The notes: a model not told the origin generated them from the sequence alone. Counted from the first letter of the stretch, positions 26,316 through 36,283 are shown. The stretch is DNA of 64,000 nt from Paenibacillus helianthi (GCF_001909055.1 NZ_LVWI01000038.1:1-64000); one strand, 5' to 3'. Numbers and translations are program-made.

Positions 26316-27053
26316 ATGTCAGGAATTGAAGGCAAGGTTATAGCAATTACAGGTGCAAGCAGCGGGATTGGTGAAGCGGCTGCGCTTCTGTTAGCGGAGC
26401 GTGGAGCGAAGGTCGTGCTTGGGGCGCGTGGAACGGGACGGTTGGAGGCACTCGCGGCCCGCATCGCGAGTACCGGAGGTGAAGTCGCCTACGCTGCAAC
26501 AGATGTAAGACGCCGTGAAGACGTCCTGGGGCTGGTTAATCTGGCATGTGAGCGGTACGGCAAGCTTGATGTTCTAATCAACAATGCCGGAGTGATGCCG
26601 ATCTCCCCTCTTGATGAACTGCGCGTAGAGGATTGGGAGGATATGATCGACATCAATGTTAAAGGAGTGCTATTCGGCATAGCGGCTGCGCTGCCAGTGT
26701 TCCGCAAGCAGGGGTTCGGGCATTTCGTCAATACAGCTTCTACCGCAGCATTTCGCATTGTCCCGAACATGGCTGTATACGCCGGCACGAAGTTTGCTGT
26801 GCGCGCCATCTCCGAGGGCTTGCGCCAGGAGGCTGGGGATAAGCTGCGCGTGACGATTATCTCGCCGGGCATGACACGGACAAACTTTGCGGAATCCATG
26901 ACCAATCCGGAGATCAAGGCCAAACTTGAGGAGTCCCGGGATGAGATCGCGATGCCGGCGGATGCCATTGCCCGCGCTATGGCATTCGCCATCGAGCAGC
27001 CAGAGGGTGTTGATGTGGGCGAGATTATTGTCCGTCCCACTGCCCAGGGGTAA
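26316..27053 (+). CDS. Short-chain dehydrogenase/reductase
   Basis: 245 aa. TGASSGIG cofactor loop (13-20), NNAG, Ser in NTASTAAF, active-site YAGTK, and SPGMTRTNFAESM. A classical NADP-type SDR close to the family often annotated as serine or 3-hydroxy acid dehydrogenase; substrate not determined. Arranged divergently from an AraC regulator, a common inducible-reductase layout. Followed by a strong terminator. Confidence 0.9.
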   Translation: MSGIEGKVIAITGASSGIGEAAALLLAERGAKVVLGARGTGRLEALAARIASTGGEVAYAATDVRRREDVLGLVNLACERYGKLDVLINNAGVMPISPLDELRVEDWEDMIDINVKGVLFGIAAALPVFRKQGFGHFVNTASTAAFRIVPNMAVYAGTKFAVRAISEGLRQEAGDKLRVTIISPGMTRTNFAESMTNPEIKAKLEESRDEIAMPADAIARAMAFAIEQPEGVDVGEIIVRPTAQG

Positions 27054-27097
27054 GCAGTCACTGATCGGCTCTGTTAAGCAAATGCCAGGATGCAGTA

Positions 27098-27130
27098 GAA
27101 AAAGAGCCGTGCGTCTACACGGCTCTTTTC
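27098..27130. terminator. Terminator after the SDR gene
   Basis: GAAAAAGAGCCGTG with CACGGCTCTTTTC, short loop; A-run and T-run allow function in both directions. Confidence 0.85.
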
Positions 27131-27259
27131 TGGGTACGGTCCGCCTTAAAAGCTGACGGCTCTTGGAACAGGGTCAGATTTAGGACGTTACCCAATTACC
27201 ACAGGTGGTCTATTTCTTGCAAGGTAAGGGTGCATCACCGCTGTCAGCAGACATGTTTG

Positions 27260-28237
27260 TTAAGGCAGCTTCTCGCCGCGCGAGCTGATGTACAGGTCAT
27301 ACCACTCCCTGCGGGACAGCTCCAGTTGGTCCGCATCTCTGCAGGCGGCGATCCGCTGCGGGTTCACTGTTCCAATGATCGGCTGGATTGCAGCCGGGTG
27401 AGTCATGAGCCACGAGAGCACGATCGCCTCGGGGGTAGTGTTCTTCTCTTCAGCCAGCACTTTGACCCTGGCGGCGGTGTTCACGATATTCTCCGGCTGC
27501 CCTTCCAGAGGGCGGCCGCTGAACATTCCCTGGGCCAGCGGCCCCCAGGCCTGAAGCTGGATGTTCTCAGCGCGGCAGTGCTCGATGGTGCCCTCGGGGA
27601 AGGTAATATCTTTCCAGGGCTCCCGGTTGACGCTGATCACGGCATCCACCCAGCTGATTTTGGCCAGGCTCATATGCAGCTGGTTGACGATGAAGAGTTC
27701 ATCGCAATAGGACTGAAGCAGCTTGATCTGGGCTGCGCTCATATTGGAGACCCCGAAATGACGTACCTTCCCGGCTGCTTTGAGCTGATGCAGCGCTTCG
27801 GCAACCTCCTCGGGGTCCATCAGCGGATCAGGCCGGTGGAGCAGCAGGATATCGAGATACTCGGTTCCCAGGCGGTTAAGGGTTCCATCGACACTACTCA
27901 GGATATGCCCTTTGGAGAAATCGAAGACATTGGAGAGGTCTCCAGGCTCCATCAGCTTGATTCCGCATTTGGATTGCAGAATAATCTCTTCCCGCAGACC
28001 CGGACGATCCTTGAAAATCTGTCCGAATACCTTCTCTGCTTTTCCACGGGTGTAAATATCCGCATGATCAAAGAAGTTGATCCCGATATCCAGCGCGGCT
28101 TCTACCGCTTCGTGGCCCTGCTTCACATGCTCTGCTGTAATCGGTTCATGATCCCAGTCTCCTCCTAGCCCCATGCACCCCAGGGCAATGCGGCTAGCCG
28201 GGATTCCGCGTTTATTCAGTGGCAGCGTTCTCAGCAT
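27260..28237 (-). CDS. Aldo/keto reductase
   Basis: 325 aa. AKR barrel: ALGCMGLGG near the N-terminus, catalytic Asp and Tyr in FFDHADIYTRGKAE, Lys in LQSKCGI, His in LLLHRP, and cofactor site GVSNMSAAQI and GTVNPQRI. Resembles E. coli YdhF-type oxidoreductases that reduce carbonyls with NADPH; physiological substrate unknown. Monocistronic, convergent with the SDR gene. Confidence 0.92.
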   Translation of the reverse strand: MLRTLPLNKRGIPASRIALGCMGLGGDWDHEPITAEHVKQGHEAVEAALDIGINFFDHADIYTRGKAEKVFGQIFKDRPGLREEIILQSKCGIKLMEPGDLSNVFDFSKGHILSSVDGTLNRLGTEYLDILLLHRPDPLMDPEEVAEALHQLKAAGKVRHFGVSNMSAAQIKLLQSYCDELFIVNQLHMSLAKISWVDAVISVNREPWKDITFPEGTIEHCRAENIQLQAWGPLAQGMFSGRPLEGQPENIVNTAARVKVLAEEKNTTPEAIVLSWLMTHPAAIQPIIGTVNPQRIAACRDADQLELSRREWYDLYISSRGEKLP

Positions 28238-28288
28238 GAAGATCCCTCCGTAATGATAAAATGGCAGCTCCGAGGATAGTGTACCTCT

Positions 28289-28429
28289 TTAGAATCCGGT
28301 AGGGTACTTTTTGTCACTCGAGGAACGGTTTTGGGTGCCCTCCTTATCTTTTTCCTCCTCCTTCTCCAGGTTCAAATCCTCCATAGGAATCGGATCAACA
28401 TTCTGCCTGCTTTCCGGCAGTTTGCTCAT
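28289..28429 (-). CDS. Possible 46-aa acidic protein
   Basis: Open frame from ATG 28429 to TAA at 28291-28289. Begins MSKLPESRQNVDPIPMEDL, then an EKEEEKDKEG stretch; highly charged and probably disordered. There is no clear ribosome site before the ATG and no recognised family, so it may be spurious. Located between the aldo/keto reductase and the PadR terminator; without it, 28238-28458 is empty. Confidence 0.3.
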   Translation of the reverse strand: MSKLPESRQNVDPIPMEDLNLEKEEEKDKEGTQNRSSSDKKYPTGF

Positions 28430-28458
28430 TAATAAACGGATTCAAGGCCCTGTAAACA

Positions 28459-28484
28459 GGAAAGAGGCCCGGGGGCCTCCTTTC
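28459..28484 (-). terminator. Terminator of the MFS-PadR operon
   Basis: GAGGCC/GGCCTC stem with a CGGG-containing loop, followed on the minus strand by TTTCC. Confidence 0.6.
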
Positions 28485-28532
28485 AAACTTCCGTTTCACT
28501 TCAAAGTTGTAACGGTGTTATTGTGCGCGTGC

Positions 28533-29093
28533 TTATAGATCGAGCGGTGTGCCAATATCACTCATTTTCCGTTCGGACACATCCGCGAAGAGGCGTTTCA
28601 GCCATTTCAGCTCGATTAGACTGTGCTCATATCTGCCATACATCGCATGAAGCGCCGAGCGTGGAACGATGGCAATATGCTCCTCATATACCTGATAGGC
28701 AAAATTCACCTGATGTTCAGTTTCACGAATCCGCTCTTCCAGCAGCTTCTCGACCTTACTCTGATCAATATGGCGAGAGAACGCAAGCGCAGTGTAAAGC
28801 GGATGGAAGACCAGGTCGTTTTTTTTGATCTGCTGTAGAATTAGCTGCTCGAACAGGGCCTTACCCTTATCGGTAATGCGGTAGATGGTCTTGTCCGGAC
28901 GGTCACTGCTGTGAATCACCTCAACAGCTTCAATATGTCTTTCTTGGACCAGTTTGTCTACAGCATAGTATAAAGACCCCATCTGCAGCTTCATCATTCG
29001 ATCCATGGTCCGTTCTTTCATTACGAGCTTAATCTCATAGGGGTGCATATCCCGTTCCAGCAGCAGGCCCAGAATCACCATCTTCATGGACAT
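28533..29093 (-). CDS. PadR-family regulator
   Basis: 186 aa. N-terminal winged helix (VILGLLLERDMHPYEIKLVM, QMGSLYYAVDKLVQ, IYRITDKGKALFEQL) and a helical C-terminal dimerisation domain, the subfamily-2 PadR (Vir_act_alpha_C) layout. PadR proteins repress detoxification or efflux genes. It starts six bases after the DHA2 exporter stop, so it is co-transcribed with the exporter it probably controls. Confidence 0.9.
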   Translation of the reverse strand: MSMKMVILGLLLERDMHPYEIKLVMKERTMDRMMKLQMGSLYYAVDKLVQERHIEAVEVIHSSDRPDKTIYRITDKGKALFEQLILQQIKKNDLVFHPLYTALAFSRHIDQSKVEKLLEERIRETEHQVNFAYQVYEEHIAIVPRSALHAMYGRYEHSLIELKWLKRLFADVSERKMSDIGTPLDL

Positions 29094-29099
29094 GACGGC

Positions 29100-30620
29100 T
29101 TAACCCTGATTACTGGCCGGCTGCTGTTTTTTGCTGTGAACCTTAAGGCGGTCACCCGGCATCAGGAGGACAAAAACAAATCCCAGCACAGCCGGTACCA
29201 GCGCCCACATAAAGGTATGGGAAATCGAGCCGGATAGTGCACTCGAGATCTTCTCCAGTACAGGGGCGGGAATATGGGCTCTGGCTTCAGGAGTCAAGGC
29301 CGCCCGGGGATCACCGAATGACGAAGTATCCGCACCCGCACCGAAGGCATTACTTAGCTCGCTAGTGAAGCTGTTGCGCTGAATAATTCCGAAGATGGTA
29401 ATGCCGAGCGTCATGCCCAGCGAACGCATGAAGGTGCTGGTCGAAGTGGCGGAGCCGCGCTGGCGCATGTCGAAATGATGAATTGAGGACATGCTGAGCA
29501 CAGAGAAGGAGAACCCTACGCCAAAGCCGGTCAACGCCATAAATGCATTAAGCAGCAGCCTGGAAGTATCCGGGGTCAGGGTGCTTAAGGAGAACACTCC
29601 GGCCACGAAGCAAACCGCAGATAACAGCATAATGTTGCGGAAGCTGGTCTTTGTAGTGAGCAGTCCTCCGGTCTGGCTGCCGATTACCGTACCGATCATC
29701 ATGGGCATGAGGATCAGCCCGGAGTTCGTAGCCGAGCCTCCGTATACCCCTTGTACATAAATCGGAATGTATACTGTGGCGACGATGAAAGCCGAACCGT
29801 AGAACAATCCCAAGAGACTGCTGGTTGCAAACAGGCGGTTGCGGAACATGGCGAAGGAAATGACCGCCTCCGGCGCCCACCGTTCAATTAACAGAAAGGC
29901 AATCAGCAGTACAGCAAAGCCGGCGAATAAGCCGAGAATGGCAGCAGAATCCCAGGCATATTGATTGCCGCCCAGTTCCAAGGCAAACATCAGGCAGATT
30001 ACTGCACCCACCAGTGTAAAGGCACCGCCCCAGTCAATGCGCTGCTTGGAGTGGGAGACGGATTCCTTGTAGGAGATGGTGATCAGAATAAATGCGACAA
30101 CGCCTATCGGCAGGTTGATATAGAACACCCACTGCCAGCCTACATAGTCTGTAATATAAGCGCCGAGCAGAGGACCTACCACACTGGAAATACCGAAGAC
30201 AGCGCCGAAGAGTCCGGTTAGCTTGCCTCTTTTCTCCGGGGGAAAGATATCAAACATTATGGTGAAGGCGATCGGCATAAGCGCACCGCCGCCAATCCCT
30301 TGAATCGCCCGGTAGATACTGAGCTGGGTGATGCTGGTTGCCGTTCCGCATAGCGCAGAGCCGGCCAGAAATACGATTAGGCCAAAGATGAAAAACCGTT
30401 TCCGGCCGTACATATCGGACAGTTTGCCGAAGATTGGCGTTCCGGCCATAACCATGACCATATAAGCCGAGGTTACCCAGACGATTTTATCGAGCCCGCC
30501 AAGGTCGGAAACGATGGTGCCCATAGCCGAAGCTACGATGGTATTGTCCATTGCGGACATTAGAATGCCCAGCAGCAAGCCGACAACTACAAGCTTCAGG
30601 TTGCTTTCTTTACTATTCAT
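29100..30620 (-). CDS. DHA2-family (EmrB/QacA) multidrug exporter
   Basis: 506 aa, ATG with AGAAGGAG upstream. Fourteen predicted helices. Motifs: LDNTIV-like MSAMDNTIVASAMG at the start, GKLSDMYGRKR (motif A), and GPLLGAYITDYVGWQWVFYINLP (motif C), standard for proton-driven drug exporters of this family. An extracytoplasmic loop with TPEARAHIPAPVLEKI lies near the C-terminus. First gene of an operon with the PadR regulator. Drug specificity is not predictable. Confidence 0.93.
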   Translation of the reverse strand: MNSKESNLKLVVVGLLLGILMSAMDNTIVASAMGTIVSDLGGLDKIVWVTSAYMVMVMAGTPIFGKLSDMYGRKRFFIFGLIVFLAGSALCGTATSITQLSIYRAIQGIGGGALMPIAFTIMFDIFPPEKRGKLTGLFGAVFGISSVVGPLLGAYITDYVGWQWVFYINLPIGVVAFILITISYKESVSHSKQRIDWGGAFTLVGAVICLMFALELGGNQYAWDSAAILGLFAGFAVLLIAFLLIERWAPEAVISFAMFRNRLFATSSLLGLFYGSAFIVATVYIPIYVQGVYGGSATNSGLILMPMMIGTVIGSQTGGLLTTKTSFRNIMLLSAVCFVAGVFSLSTLTPDTSRLLLNAFMALTGFGVGFSFSVLSMSSIHHFDMRQRGSATSTSTFMRSLGMTLGITIFGIIQRNSFTSELSNAFGAGADTSSFGDPRAALTPEARAHIPAPVLEKISSALSGSISHTFMWALVPAVLGFVFVLLMPGDRLKVHSKKQQPASNQG

Positions 30621-30658
30621 ATTTTGCAGACTCCTTCTGAAAAAGTTTCGTGAGCCTT

Positions 30659-30687
30659 ATTATAGTCAAATTTGAATAGGGTAGCAA
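30659..30687 (-). promoter_or_regulatory. Promoter of the exporter-PadR operon
   Basis: TTGCTA (30687-30682), 17-bp spacer, TATAAT (30664-30659) on the minus strand. The spacer contains the dyad TCAAATTTGA (30667-30676), a candidate operator. Confidence 0.7.
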
Positions 30688-30743
30688 GCATTATTTCGCT
30701 AAATTTTAAACGAAATCTTCCCTTATTCAGGTCGTAAAATCAG

Positions 30744-30784
30744 ACAAAACAAATAACCGCCGCCCTTATACAAGAACGGCAGTT
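30744..30784 (-). terminator. Terminator of the GGDEF-HD-GYP gene
   Basis: On the minus strand AACTGCCG, 14-base loop, CGGCGGTT, then ATTTGTTTTGT. Confidence 0.65.
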
Positions 30785-30838
30785 GAACTAAGTATTCCAA
30801 AAGCGGGGACGTTTAATAACAACCATTTCACATATTGT

Positions 30839-32785
30839 TCAGCTTATATAGATCGCCGCTTCACTTCCGCAGGGGTCCTGTTTTTGAATGTATTGGATGA
30901 ACAGCTCAGTCAGCTCGGGGTCAAATTGGCTGCCGGCACAGGCGCGAAGCTCCACAATGGCTTCTTGGAACGACTTCGTCGGCTGGTACGGCCGTTCGGT
31001 AGTCATGGCGTCGAAGGAGTCGATGATGGTCAGCATCCGGCACAGCCGGGGGATTTCTTCATATTTGAAGCCGTAAGGGTAACCCTTGCCGTCGTAGCGT
31101 TCATGATGCAGCTCGATGTAAGGGGCGAGCTCCTTGAATTTATCGTTCGTTAACGCCATTTCCCGGCCCCAGGTGACATGCCATTTGACCATTTCCCATT
31201 CTTCGGGCGCCAGCTTGTCTTTTTTATTCAGGATGCCCCATGGGATCTCCAGCTTACCGATGTCGTGAATCAGTGCGCCCAATGTAAACTGCCGTTTGGT
31301 GAGGGGGTCGAGATTCAGCAGTTCGCTGATGTCCATCGCATAGCGGAAGACGCGCTTCGAATGCTTGAAGGTCTCCAGATCCTTGTACATGAACAGGTTC
31401 AGCTGCTGCTCAATATCCCGCACATCCTGGCTGAAATCAATGTCCTGCTCCAGCGGCGACTGGCTGCCATAGATATGAACGAGGTTCTTCCCTTGTTTTT
31501 TGGCATAATAGAGCGCCTGGTCGGCATGGTCCACGAGCTCTGACTTGAAATGGACATCCGGCTGGTACGCGGCGATGCCGGCAGAGAAGGCCAGACAGCC
31601 CTGAGGGAAAATTTCGCTGCCTTCAAACCGGGAATGGTTGAGGGTTTTGCGCAGGGATTCCATGAAGTTTCTGGCCGCTGTGGCATCATAGCCCGGCATC
31701 AGCAGTGTGAATTCTTCCCCGCCATAGCGGGAAACCATAATGTTCGTATCCTGCGTCTCCCGCTTCAACAGCTCTGCCAAAAAAACGATCAGCCCGTCGC
31801 CCTTGAGATGGCCAAAATGATCATTGTACTTTTTAAAATCATCGATATCGATCATCGCCAGGGAGAGTGCTGTGCCGCTAGCCTGCGAACTTCGCATTTC
31901 CTCTTCCAGCGCAAGTTCGAAATAACTGTGGTTGAACAGTCCTGTCCGGGGGTCGCGGTTGGAGCGTTCCTCAATATCACGGTACATGCTGAACAGCCGC
32001 TTGAAGGAATAGGAGATGAGAATGCTAAGACAGAGGAATAGTCCAAGTCCGACCATTTGGTTGTGATATAGCAGAATTGTCAAGACCAGGGACAGCACCA
32101 ATGTACAGGAATAGGCCAGGATGGTATCCGTCAGCATCCCTTTGAGGGTGTCATACAGATTTTTGTGAAAAACAACGTAATAATAGAAGCCAATTAGCAG
32201 TGTGTTCAGGATAAAATATATGGCCATAGCACTGATATAAGCTTCCAGGCGGCTGCTGAGCAGCGGTCCGTACACGGCCCCCAGCGCAGCGAATACGTAG
32301 GAAGCGGAAGTTATCATAATGCAGTATACGGCAAAATTGTTGAGATGCTTCCACCATGCTGTGTTGCCCCATTCAAAGAACATCAGCACCAGGGAGCTCA
32401 GCAGCAGTACCATGAGTGTGAATGAGGGACCAAAGACAAAAATGCAGGCCAAATAAACGGAGGAGTCGAGAGACAGCCCGTTCCCCTGTGGAGGGAGCTG
32501 AAAGGTAAAGAGGGTTAGAATTACTGCCGCTCCCGCCATGGCGGTAACCCAGCCCCATGCGGAGGATGAGAAATGCTGCAGGGAACCTTCACTATAAATA
32601 ACAAATAAGCCCAGACCGGTCAAGCATATGATAAAGGAGTACAAGTGTCCTTTGTTTAGTAAGAAGCTGCCGGTTATGCGTTTGAACAACGCTGCCCCTC
32701 CTCTGCGTTCGTGATTATGTGTGCTACGCCAGGGAATCATAGGAATTTCACCAGACGGATTCAAAGGAGTCTCTGCGTTATACAT
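30839..32785 (-). CDS. Membrane GGDEF plus HD-GYP signalling protein
   Basis: 648 aa. About eight membrane helices (50-265), then GGDEF (DPRTGLFNHSYF, DIDDFKKYND, active-site GGEEF in SRYGGEEFTLL; no RxxD inhibitory site) and a C-terminal HD-GYP domain (ALIHDIGKLEIPWGILNK, ELHHERYDGKGYPYG). HD-GYP enzymes hydrolyse c-di-GMP to pGpG or GMP, so the protein combines opposite activities, like the EAL hybrid at 2882. The start at 32785 has a weak ribosome site; an in-frame ATG at codon 16 is an alternative. Monocistronic. Confidence 0.92.
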   Translation of the reverse strand: MYNAETPLNPSGEIPMIPWRSTHNHERRGGAALFKRITGSFLLNKGHLYSFIICLTGLGLFVIYSEGSLQHFSSSAWGWVTAMAGAAVILTLFTFQLPPQGNGLSLDSSVYLACIFVFGPSFTLMVLLLSSLVLMFFEWGNTAWWKHLNNFAVYCIMITSASYVFAALGAVYGPLLSSRLEAYISAMAIYFILNTLLIGFYYYVVFHKNLYDTLKGMLTDTILAYSCTLVLSLVLTILLYHNQMVGLGLFLCLSILISYSFKRLFSMYRDIEERSNRDPRTGLFNHSYFELALEEEMRSSQASGTALSLAMIDIDDFKKYNDHFGHLKGDGLIVFLAELLKRETQDTNIMVSRYGGEEFTLLMPGYDATAARNFMESLRKTLNHSRFEGSEIFPQGCLAFSAGIAAYQPDVHFKSELVDHADQALYYAKKQGKNLVHIYGSQSPLEQDIDFSQDVRDIEQQLNLFMYKDLETFKHSKRVFRYAMDISELLNLDPLTKRQFTLGALIHDIGKLEIPWGILNKKDKLAPEEWEMVKWHVTWGREMALTNDKFKELAPYIELHHERYDGKGYPYGFKYEEIPRLCRMLTIIDSFDAMTTERPYQPTKSFQEAIVELRACAGSQFDPELTELFIQYIQKQDPCGSEAAIYIS

Positions 32786-32867
32786 TCGCTTTCAGAGACG
32801 AAAATCCTGCTAAATCATGACAAATGTAGCGGTTGTTCGGGAAAGTGAGAAAAACAGCGGTAAGGTG

Positions 32868-32896
32868 TTGACATACCCATGGGGGGTATATTATAT
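32868..32896 (+). promoter_or_regulatory. csoR promoter with CsoR operator in the spacer
   Basis: TTGACA (32868-32873), 17-bp spacer, TTATAT (32891-32896). The spacer contains ATACCCATGGGGGGTAT (32873-32889), the G-tract dyad recognised by CsoR. Confidence 0.8.
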
Positions 32897-32919
32897 TGTA
32901 ATTGAGGAGGCTGATTCCT

Positions 32920-33267
32920 GTGTCTACTAATGAGAAGGAGCACGCGGAGCATTCCTGTGGAGATGATTGTCATCCTTCTGCTCCCGGTGTACGCAAAAGT
33001 CATCATTCAGCGGAATTCAAGAGCGGGCTTACCACCCGGCTCAATCGGATCGAAGGTCAGATCCGCGGTGTCAAAGGCATGATCGAGCGGGATACTTACT
33101 GCGATGATGTGCTCAACCAGCTGGCGGCGGTCCAGGCGGCACTGAACAGTGTCGGCAGGCTGTTGCTTGAAGGGCATATGAAGAGCTGCATTATTGAGCG
33201 GATCGAGGCCGGGGAACATGAGGTTATTGACGAGCTGCTGATCACGGTCAACAAGCTGATGAAATAA
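32920..33267 (+). CDS. csoR: Copper-sensing repressor CsoR
   Basis: 115 aa from GTG at 32920 with AGGAGG nine bases upstream. All-helical DUF156 protein: GLTTRLNRIEGQIRGVKGMI, Cu(I) ligands Cys in DTYCDDVLNQ and His and Cys in LLEGHMKSCI. The N-terminal tail is His/Cys-rich (HAEHSCGDDCHP), which is longer than in B. subtilis CsoR. Apo-CsoR represses and Cu(I) releases it. Heads the csoR-copZ-copA cluster, with matching operators before csoR and copA. Confidence 0.94.
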   Translation: MSTNEKEHAEHSCGDDCHPSAPGVRKSHHSAEFKSGLTTRLNRIEGQIRGVKGMIERDTYCDDVLNQLAAVQAALNSVGRLLLEGHMKSCIIERIEAGEHEVIDELLITVNKLMK

Positions 33268-33352
33268 GGCTAACCAAACTAAGCGTATGCTTCCGAAGCC
33301 AGTTTTGTACGAAGTGAATTCAGGAAGTATAGGCTAACAAAACTTTTAGGAG
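33268..33352 (+). promoter_or_regulatory. Structured leader before copZ
   Basis: Two interleaved helices are possible: ATGCTTCC (33287-33294) with GGAAGTAT (33323-33330), and AGTTTTGT (33301-33308) with ACAAAACT (33337-33344), the latter just before TTAGGAGG. GGCTAAC plus CAAACT or AAAACT occurs twice (33268 and 33332), so AGTTTTGT could pair with either copy. Possibly a regulatory RNA fold; function unknown. Confidence 0.4.
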
Positions 33353-33360
33353 GGTTTATA

Positions 33361-33561
33361 ATGTCTAACGCAACATTGAATGTAGAAGGAATGTCTTGCG
33401 GTCATTGTGTCAGTGCGGTAGAGAAGGCAGTAAGCGGTGTAGGTGCCGCAGCGAAGGTGGATTTGCAGGCCAAGACGGTAGCCGTTGATTATGATGAGAA
33501 CAAAGTAAGCCTTAGCGCAATAAAGGCGGCAATTGAGGATCAGGGCTACGATGTAGTCTAA
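33361..33561 (+). CDS. copZ: Copper chaperone CopZ
   Basis: 66 aa, ATG with TTAGGAGGG upstream. Single heavy-metal-associated domain with the Cu(I) site GMSCGHC (10-16) and the usual betaalphabetabetaalphabeta length. Carries Cu(I) to CopA. Lies between csoR and copA. Confidence 0.95.
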   Translation: MSNATLNVEGMSCGHCVSAVEKAVSGVGAAAKVDLQAKTVAVDYDENKVSLSAIKAAIEDQGYDVV

Positions 33562-33646
33562 GGGGAAGCTGCAGCATACAAAGGCTTGGAGCGGGGAATC
33601 CTTGAGATTTCAGAGGCGCCAATGCCTTTTATTTTACAAAAGAATA

Positions 33647-33661
33647 TACCCCTTAGGGGTA
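33647..33661 (+). promoter_or_regulatory. CsoR operator before copA
   Basis: TACCCCTTAGGGGTA, a perfect 6-3-6 dyad of the CsoR type, ends 15 bases before the copA ATG. It suggests copA has its own copper-inducible promoter. Confidence 0.85.
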
Positions 33662-33676
33662 TGGGGGTGCGAACAA

Positions 33677-36130
33677 ATGGAGAAAACAGCTGAAGCCGCC
33701 CTGCAGCAGACCACGCTGCAGATTACGGGAATGACCTGTTCTGCTTGCGCGGCACGGATTGAGAAGGGGCTCTCCCGTATGGAGGGGGTATCCAAGGCGA
33801 ATGTGAATTTGGCGCTGGAGCAGGCGACAATCGGCTTTGATCCTTCGGTTGCGGGAGTGCTGCAAATCGAGGAGAAGATCCGCTCGCTTGGCTATGATAC
33901 CCGCAAGGAGTCGGCGGATTTCGATATCTCTGGCATGACCTGCGCGGCCTGTTCGGCACGGATTGAGAAAGTGCTGGGACGCATGCCGGGCATTGCGGCC
34001 GTGAACGTGAATCTGGCGCTGGAAACGGCGCATGTGGAATATGCGCCGGGGAACGTTGGCGTATCCGATATTATGGAGAAGGTAAGCAGCATTGGCTACA
34101 AGGCAACATTGAAGCAGGATCGCAAGGAACAAGCCGATCAGCGAGGACAGGAGACTGTGCGCAAGCGGAATAAGTGGATGATTTCTGCCATTCTCTCATT
34201 TCCGCTGCTATGGGCAATGGCAGGTCACTTTACCTTTACAGACTGGATCTGGACACCGGAGCTGCTGATGAATCCGTGGTTCCAGCTGGTGCTGGCTACG
34301 CCGGTTCAGTTCATCATTGGCTGGCAATTTTACATCAGTGCCTATAAGGCACTTAGGAACGGCAGCGCTAATATGGATGTGCTGGTAGTGCTGGGCACCT
34401 CGGCGGCCTATTTCTACAGTCTGTATCTGACGATCGATTCCCTGAGTATGAGCGGAATGAATCATTCCGTGGATATGTACTACGAGACCAGCGCGATTCT
34501 GATTACGCTGATTCTGGTCGGCAAATGGTTCGAAGCCCTGGCCAAAGGACGTTCCTCCGATGCGATCCGCAGTCTGATGGGCCTGCAGGCCAAGACCGCA
34601 CTGGTGGTGCGTGACGGTGCAGAGCTAAGCATCCCGGTAGAGGAAGTGATTCCGGGAGACTTGGTTCTCGTGAAGCCTGGAACGAAGGTCCCTGTGGATG
34701 GAGAGGTTATTGAAGGTCTGTCCTCTGTGGATGAATCCATGCTGACCGGTGAGAGCATTCCGGTGGAGAAGAAGCCCGGAGACAATGTAATCGGAGCTAC
34801 GCTCAACAAAAACGGTATGCTGCGGATCAAGGCCCGTAAGGTAGGCCGTGATACCGCGCTGGCGCAAATTATTAAAGTGGTTGAAGAGGCCCAGGGCTCC
34901 AAGGCGCCGATCCAGCGGATCGCTGATGTGATTTCCGGCATTTTTGTGCCGATTGTCGTGGCGATTGCGGCGGTGACCTTTGTGATCTGGTACGTCTGGG
35001 GCGCTCCCGGCCAGTTCGCTGAGGCGCTCGAGAAGGCTATTGCCGTGCTGGTTATTGCCTGTCCGTGTGCGCTGGGTCTGGCTACGCCTACCTCGATTAT
35101 GGCTGGATCAGGCCGCGCAGCTGAATTCGGCATCCTGTTCAAGGGCGGTGAGCATCTGGAAGCCGCGCAGGGGATTCAGGTTGTGGTGCTGGATAAGACA
35201 GGTACCGTTACAAGCGGCAAGCCTGTATTGACGGATATCCTTACAACTACAGGCATCGCCGCGCATGGCAGGGAAAACGCCGAGAACCGCCTGCTTGCCC
35301 TTACGGCAGCTGCGGAAAAGCTCTCGGAGCACCCGCTGGCGGATGCCATCGTCGCCGGTGCTGCTGCCAGAGGCCTGGAATTGCCTGAAGCCGGACAGTT
35401 CCAGGCTGTGCCGGGACGCGGAATCACCGCAGTGGTCGACGGGCAGACCGTAAGTATAGGCACCCGCAGGATGATGGAGGAAGGCGGCGCGGAGCCTGGC
35501 CCATGGGCTCCGCATATGACGAAGCTGGAGCAGGAAGGCAAGACCGCGATGCTCGTGTCCGTGGATGGCATGATTGCCGGAGTAGTAGCGGTAGCCGATA
35601 CCATCAAGGAAACCTCGCGGGCAGCGGTAGCCAAGCTGCATGAAATGGGCATTGAAGTGGTGATGATTACCGGGGACAACAAGATTACGGCCCAGGCCAT
35701 CGCCGAACAGGCCGGCATCCGTACGGTGCTGGCCGAGGTGCTTCCGGAGGGCAAGGCCGCCGAGATCCGCAGACTGCAAAGCGGCGGAGTCAAGGTAGCC
35801 ATGGTCGGCGACGGCATCAACGATGCTCCTGCCCTGGCGACAGCGGACACCGGGATGGCCATCGGCACTGGTACCGATGTGGCGATGGAAGCGGCAGACA
35901 TCACATTGATGCGCGGTGACCTGATGAGCATACCCGATGCGGTCATGATGAGCCGCAGAACGATGCGGAATATCAAGCAGAATCTGTTCTGGGCACTCGC
36001 CTATAATACGATTGGCATCCCGGTCGCCGCGCTGGGTTTCCTGGCCCCATGGCTGGCCGGTGCGGCAATGGCATTCAGCTCGGTCTCGGTCGTCCTGAAC
36101 GCGCTGCGGCTGCAGCGGGTGAAGCTGTAA
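33677..36130 (+). CDS. copA: Cu(I)-exporting P1B-type ATPase CopA
   Basis: 817 aa from the ATG at 33677 (GGGGGTG upstream). The frame opens at 33602, but that start would place the CsoR operator inside the gene. Two N-terminal metal-binding domains ([13 protein letters not shown] about 19-31; [13 protein letters not shown] about 86-98), eight membrane helices with the CPC motif in [17 protein letters not shown] actuator loop, phosphorylated Asp in DKTGTVTSG and [11 protein letters not shown] hinge. Pumps Cu(I) out of the cytoplasm. Confidence 0.97.
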   Translation: MEKTAEAALQQTTLQITGMTCSACAARIEKGLSRMEGVSKANVNLALEQATIGFDPSVAGVLQIEEKIRSLGYDTRKESADFDISGMTCAACSARIEKVLGRMPGIAAVNVNLALETAHVEYAPGNVGVSDIMEKVSSIGYKATLKQDRKEQADQRGQETVRKRNKWMISAILSFPLLWAMAGHFTFTDWIWTPELLMNPWFQLVLATPVQFIIGWQFYISAYKALRNGSANMDVLVVLGTSAAYFYSLYLTIDSLSMSGMNHSVDMYYETSAILITLILVGKWFEALAKGRSSDAIRSLMGLQAKTALVVRDGAELSIPVEEVIPGDLVLVKPGTKVPVDGEVIEGLSSVDESMLTGESIPVEKKPGDNVIGATLNKNGMLRIKARKVGRDTALAQIIKVVEEAQGSKAPIQRIADVISGIFVPIVVAIAAVTFVIWYVWGAPGQFAEALEKAIAVLVIACPCALGLATPTSIMAGSGRAAEFGILFKGGEHLEAAQGIQVVVLDKTGTVTSGKPVLTDILTTTGIAAHGRENAENRLLALTAAAEKLSEHPLADAIVAGAAARGLELPEAGQFQAVPGRGITAVVDGQTVSIGTRRMMEEGGAEPGPWAPHMTKLEQEGKTAMLVSVDGMIAGVVAVADTIKETSRAAVAKLHEMGIEVVMITGDNKITAQAIAEQAGIRTVLAEVLPEGKAAEIRRLQSGGVKVAMVGDGINDAPALATADTGMAIGTGTDVAMEAADITLMRGDLMSIPDAVMMSRRTMRNIKQNLFWALAYNTIGIPVAALGFLAPWLAGAAMAFSSVSVVLNALRLQRVKL

Positions 36131-36171
36131 AGAGATATTGCCGCAAGGGGAAAGCTCCTGCGGCTGAACGT

Positions 36172-36211
36172 AAAAGAATCGCCTAGGCGTTAAACGCTGG
36201 CGATTCTTTTT
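36172..36211. terminator. Bidirectional terminator after copA
   Basis: AAAAGAATCGCC...GGCGATTCTTTT with an inner GCGTT/AACGC stem. Also serves the EamA gene ending at 36284. Confidence 0.85.
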
Positions 36212-36283
36212 GTTGATGTTGTTGGTGCCCCGCGGGTTAGTCTGCCGTTGTAGATGCCCCGCCTCCCCGGGATGCGGCATACA

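Noticed and set aside
33602..33604. Start of copA at the beginning of the open frame
   Set aside because: It would place the CsoR operator inside the gene; the ATG at 33677 follows the operator and has a ribosome site.
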